Positions 62,829 through 64,000 of a DNA stretch of 64,000 nucleotides are shown in pieces. The stretch is from Pedobacter frigoris (GTDB lineage: Bacteria > Bacteroidota > Bacteroidia > Sphingobacteriales > Sphingobacteriaceae). How positions within the stretch are numbered: position 1 is the first letter of the stretch; each line of letters begins with the position of its first letter. The position numbers and the translations under genes are program-made. Under the pieces are notes generated by a model. That model worked only from the letters and a program-made list of their open reading frames with translations, was not told the origin of the DNA and searched no databases. The stretch covers positions 1-64,000 of the forward strand of contig NZ_SWBQ01000003.1 in the NCBI RefSeq assembly GCF_005116445.1, written 5' to 3'.

Positions 62829-63821
62829 TTAGCTTTCGTCAATAATAGAGGTAATCATATTATCTTTTAAAGTGAAACTAATCTGTCCATATTTTTGAAA
62901 AGGTTGTTTTTCAGTATCAGTAGAAACAGGAAAATATTTTACACCAATAGTTACATAAGGCAATTTAAAACTCCACGATGACCTGATTTTAAAATCCTTA
63001 CCGCTTAATTCTTGTTCAGAAGAACTAAGATATTCTTTGAAGTTTGAAATTCCTTGGGTTTCAAAAATAGTTTTCCAATCTTTTCGTTTCTCAAAAATTA
63101 GATTTTCATCAAGATTTTTCAGAATATTACTTTCATCAGAATTATTACAAGCATTTATAAAATCACGAATAATTTTTCGGGGTATCTTTTGAACTGCTCT
63201 GATTTCCTTCTTTTTATTTTCAAGATAGATGCTAAAATCGCTTTCTACAACATCAGCTATTTTATGAAAACCCCATTGGAAAGCATCTTGAGGAGATTTA
63301 TAAAGCTTATCCGGTAAAATTTCAGCATTACTACTTTCATTATTTGTTTTAAAATCATCTAGTAGTAAAAAGCCTTTTTCATCAGTTGCCTTGTTAATGC
63401 CATCCACAATATTGATAAAGTAATACTGTTCTTTATCTTCAAACAAAACTTTTATTTTAGGATTGAATTTTTCAGGCTTATTTGCCGAGGTTTTCACAAG
63501 ATATTTTGTTTCATCTAAAGGGTTTTCAAGCCGTCTTCCCCAACCGTCCGTAGATAACTCAGACTGGTATCGGGATATTTGAATTCTAATTTCTTTTCGT
63601 CCTTTTTCCAGATCTGTGGTAAATTCATATCCCGGAAAACTATTGAGAATTGCTGTATCCAATTCCCATTCTTCATAATCGCTTGTAAAATTTATTTGAT
63701 AACTAAATTCATATTCCCGAATGTAAACTGGAAATTGAAACTGGTTTTCGATAATTGTCTGCTCTATTAAAGCAATATCAGACTTCCTATTTATTGTTAT
63801 TGAAATTTGAGTTTCTATCAT
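62829..63821 (-). CDS. Hypothetical protein, partner of GHKL-nuclease gene
   Basis: 330 residues. It starts MIETQISITINRKSDIALIE. The middle has IKVLFEDKEQYYFINIVDGI and a DDFKTNNE loop; the C-terminus is helical, then beta. I see no membrane segment, signal peptide or known motif. It precedes the GHKL-nuclease gene in the same direction. Function unknown; a recognition or regulatory subunit would be a guess. Confidence 0.6.
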   Translation of the reverse strand: MIETQISITINRKSDIALIEQTIIENQFQFPVYIREYEFSYQINFTSDYEEWELDTAILNSFPGYEFTTDLEKGRKEIRIQISRYQSELSTDGWGRRLENPLDETKYLVKTSANKPEKFNPKIKVLFEDKEQYYFINIVDGINKATDEKGFLLLDDFKTNNESSNAEILPDKLYKSPQDAFQWGFHKIADVVESDFSIYLENKKKEIRAVQKIPRKIIRDFINACNNSDESNILKNLDENLIFEKRKDWKTIFETQGISNFKEYLSSSEQELSGKDFKIRSSWSFKLPYVTIGVKYFPVSTDTEKQPFQKYGQISFTLKDNMITSIIDES

Positions 63822-64000
63822 TAATTTGTTTATTGGTAATTATTGGCAAACTTCAAATTTAATCAATTAGAAATTATCTGGTATGGGCAGAAGAAACAAA
63901 TCCAATCTCTATTAGCGACTTTCTTTTGCTTCTTTTCTTTGGTCGCTTATGTGGAAAGAAAAGAAGTTTTCCAAAAACAACAAAAGGGATAATGAATATC

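Noticed and set aside
63822..64000. Gene at the right window edge
   Set aside because: I see no open frame with coding character; only AT-rich sequence with a weak inverted AAAGAAAAG repeat.

Overview
The window is a large piece of a Bacteroidota integrative and conjugative element of the CTnDOT/Tra type, most likely from a flavobacterial or sphingobacterial host. The evidence is the RteC regulator at the left edge, the mobC-mobB-mobA block, a nearly complete traA-traQ operon, several promoters with the Bacteroidota -7 box TAnnTTTG, low GC content and no Shine-Dalgarno bias. No intact integrase, tRNA, rRNA or CRISPR array was found; the element ends lie outside the window.

Layout. (1) 1-698: rteC, partial. 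(2) 0.7-16.6 kb: a cargo bay of tandem modules, nearly all on the minus strand: an imine-reductase-like pair with DUF2306 and HxlR; a DNA alkylation repair operon (AraC-MGMT fusion, SDR, 2OG oxygenase, stand-alone Ada zinc domain, AlkB); VOC/AraC and HPP/TetR; and a metabolic and regulatory block with an SMP-30/acetolactate decarboxylase fusion, a dehydrogenase, NmrA, HxlR, DUF1569, Crp and AraC. Modules are separated by same-orientation relics of the 3' end of one tyrosine-recombinase gene. (3) 16.7-22.3 kb: mobC, an inserted TetR/NTF2 pair with a shared operator, the relaxase mobB and mobA. (4) 22.25-22.97 kb: non-coding oriT-like region. (5) 22.97-44.6 kb: the tra operon, split after traD by a 10-kb AT-rich island at 24.9-34.9 kb. 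(6) 44.6-59.3 kb: a minus-strand array of small accessory genes separated by imperfect palindromes resembling integron attC sites, with several broken genes. (7) 59.4-64 kb: two HTH/excisionase-like genes, a receiver-like protein, and a minus-strand pair of a GHKL-ATPase/nuclease protein and an unknown protein.

The most exciting locus is the island inside the tra operon. It has an XRE controller with a perfect 22-bp palindrome upstream, HsdS, a restriction-associated AAA ATPase overlapping an HNH nuclease (Septu/PtuAB-like), HsdM, and then, where hsdR would be expected, a protein of about 1357 residues reading macro-like - LRR - ROC GTPase - COR-like - TIR. No HsdR is present anywhere in the window. 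This looks like a composite defence system in which a Type I modification/specificity module is coupled to a Septu-like nuclease and a Roco-TIR protein that may degrade NAD+. These functions are inferred from domain architecture only.

How it works together: MobA/MobB nick and pilot DNA from an oriT near 22.3 kb, MobC couples it to the TraE-TraQ mating channel, and the element carries stress-repair, redox/xenobiotic and anti-phage cargo in three separate bays, each with its own sign of modular growth.
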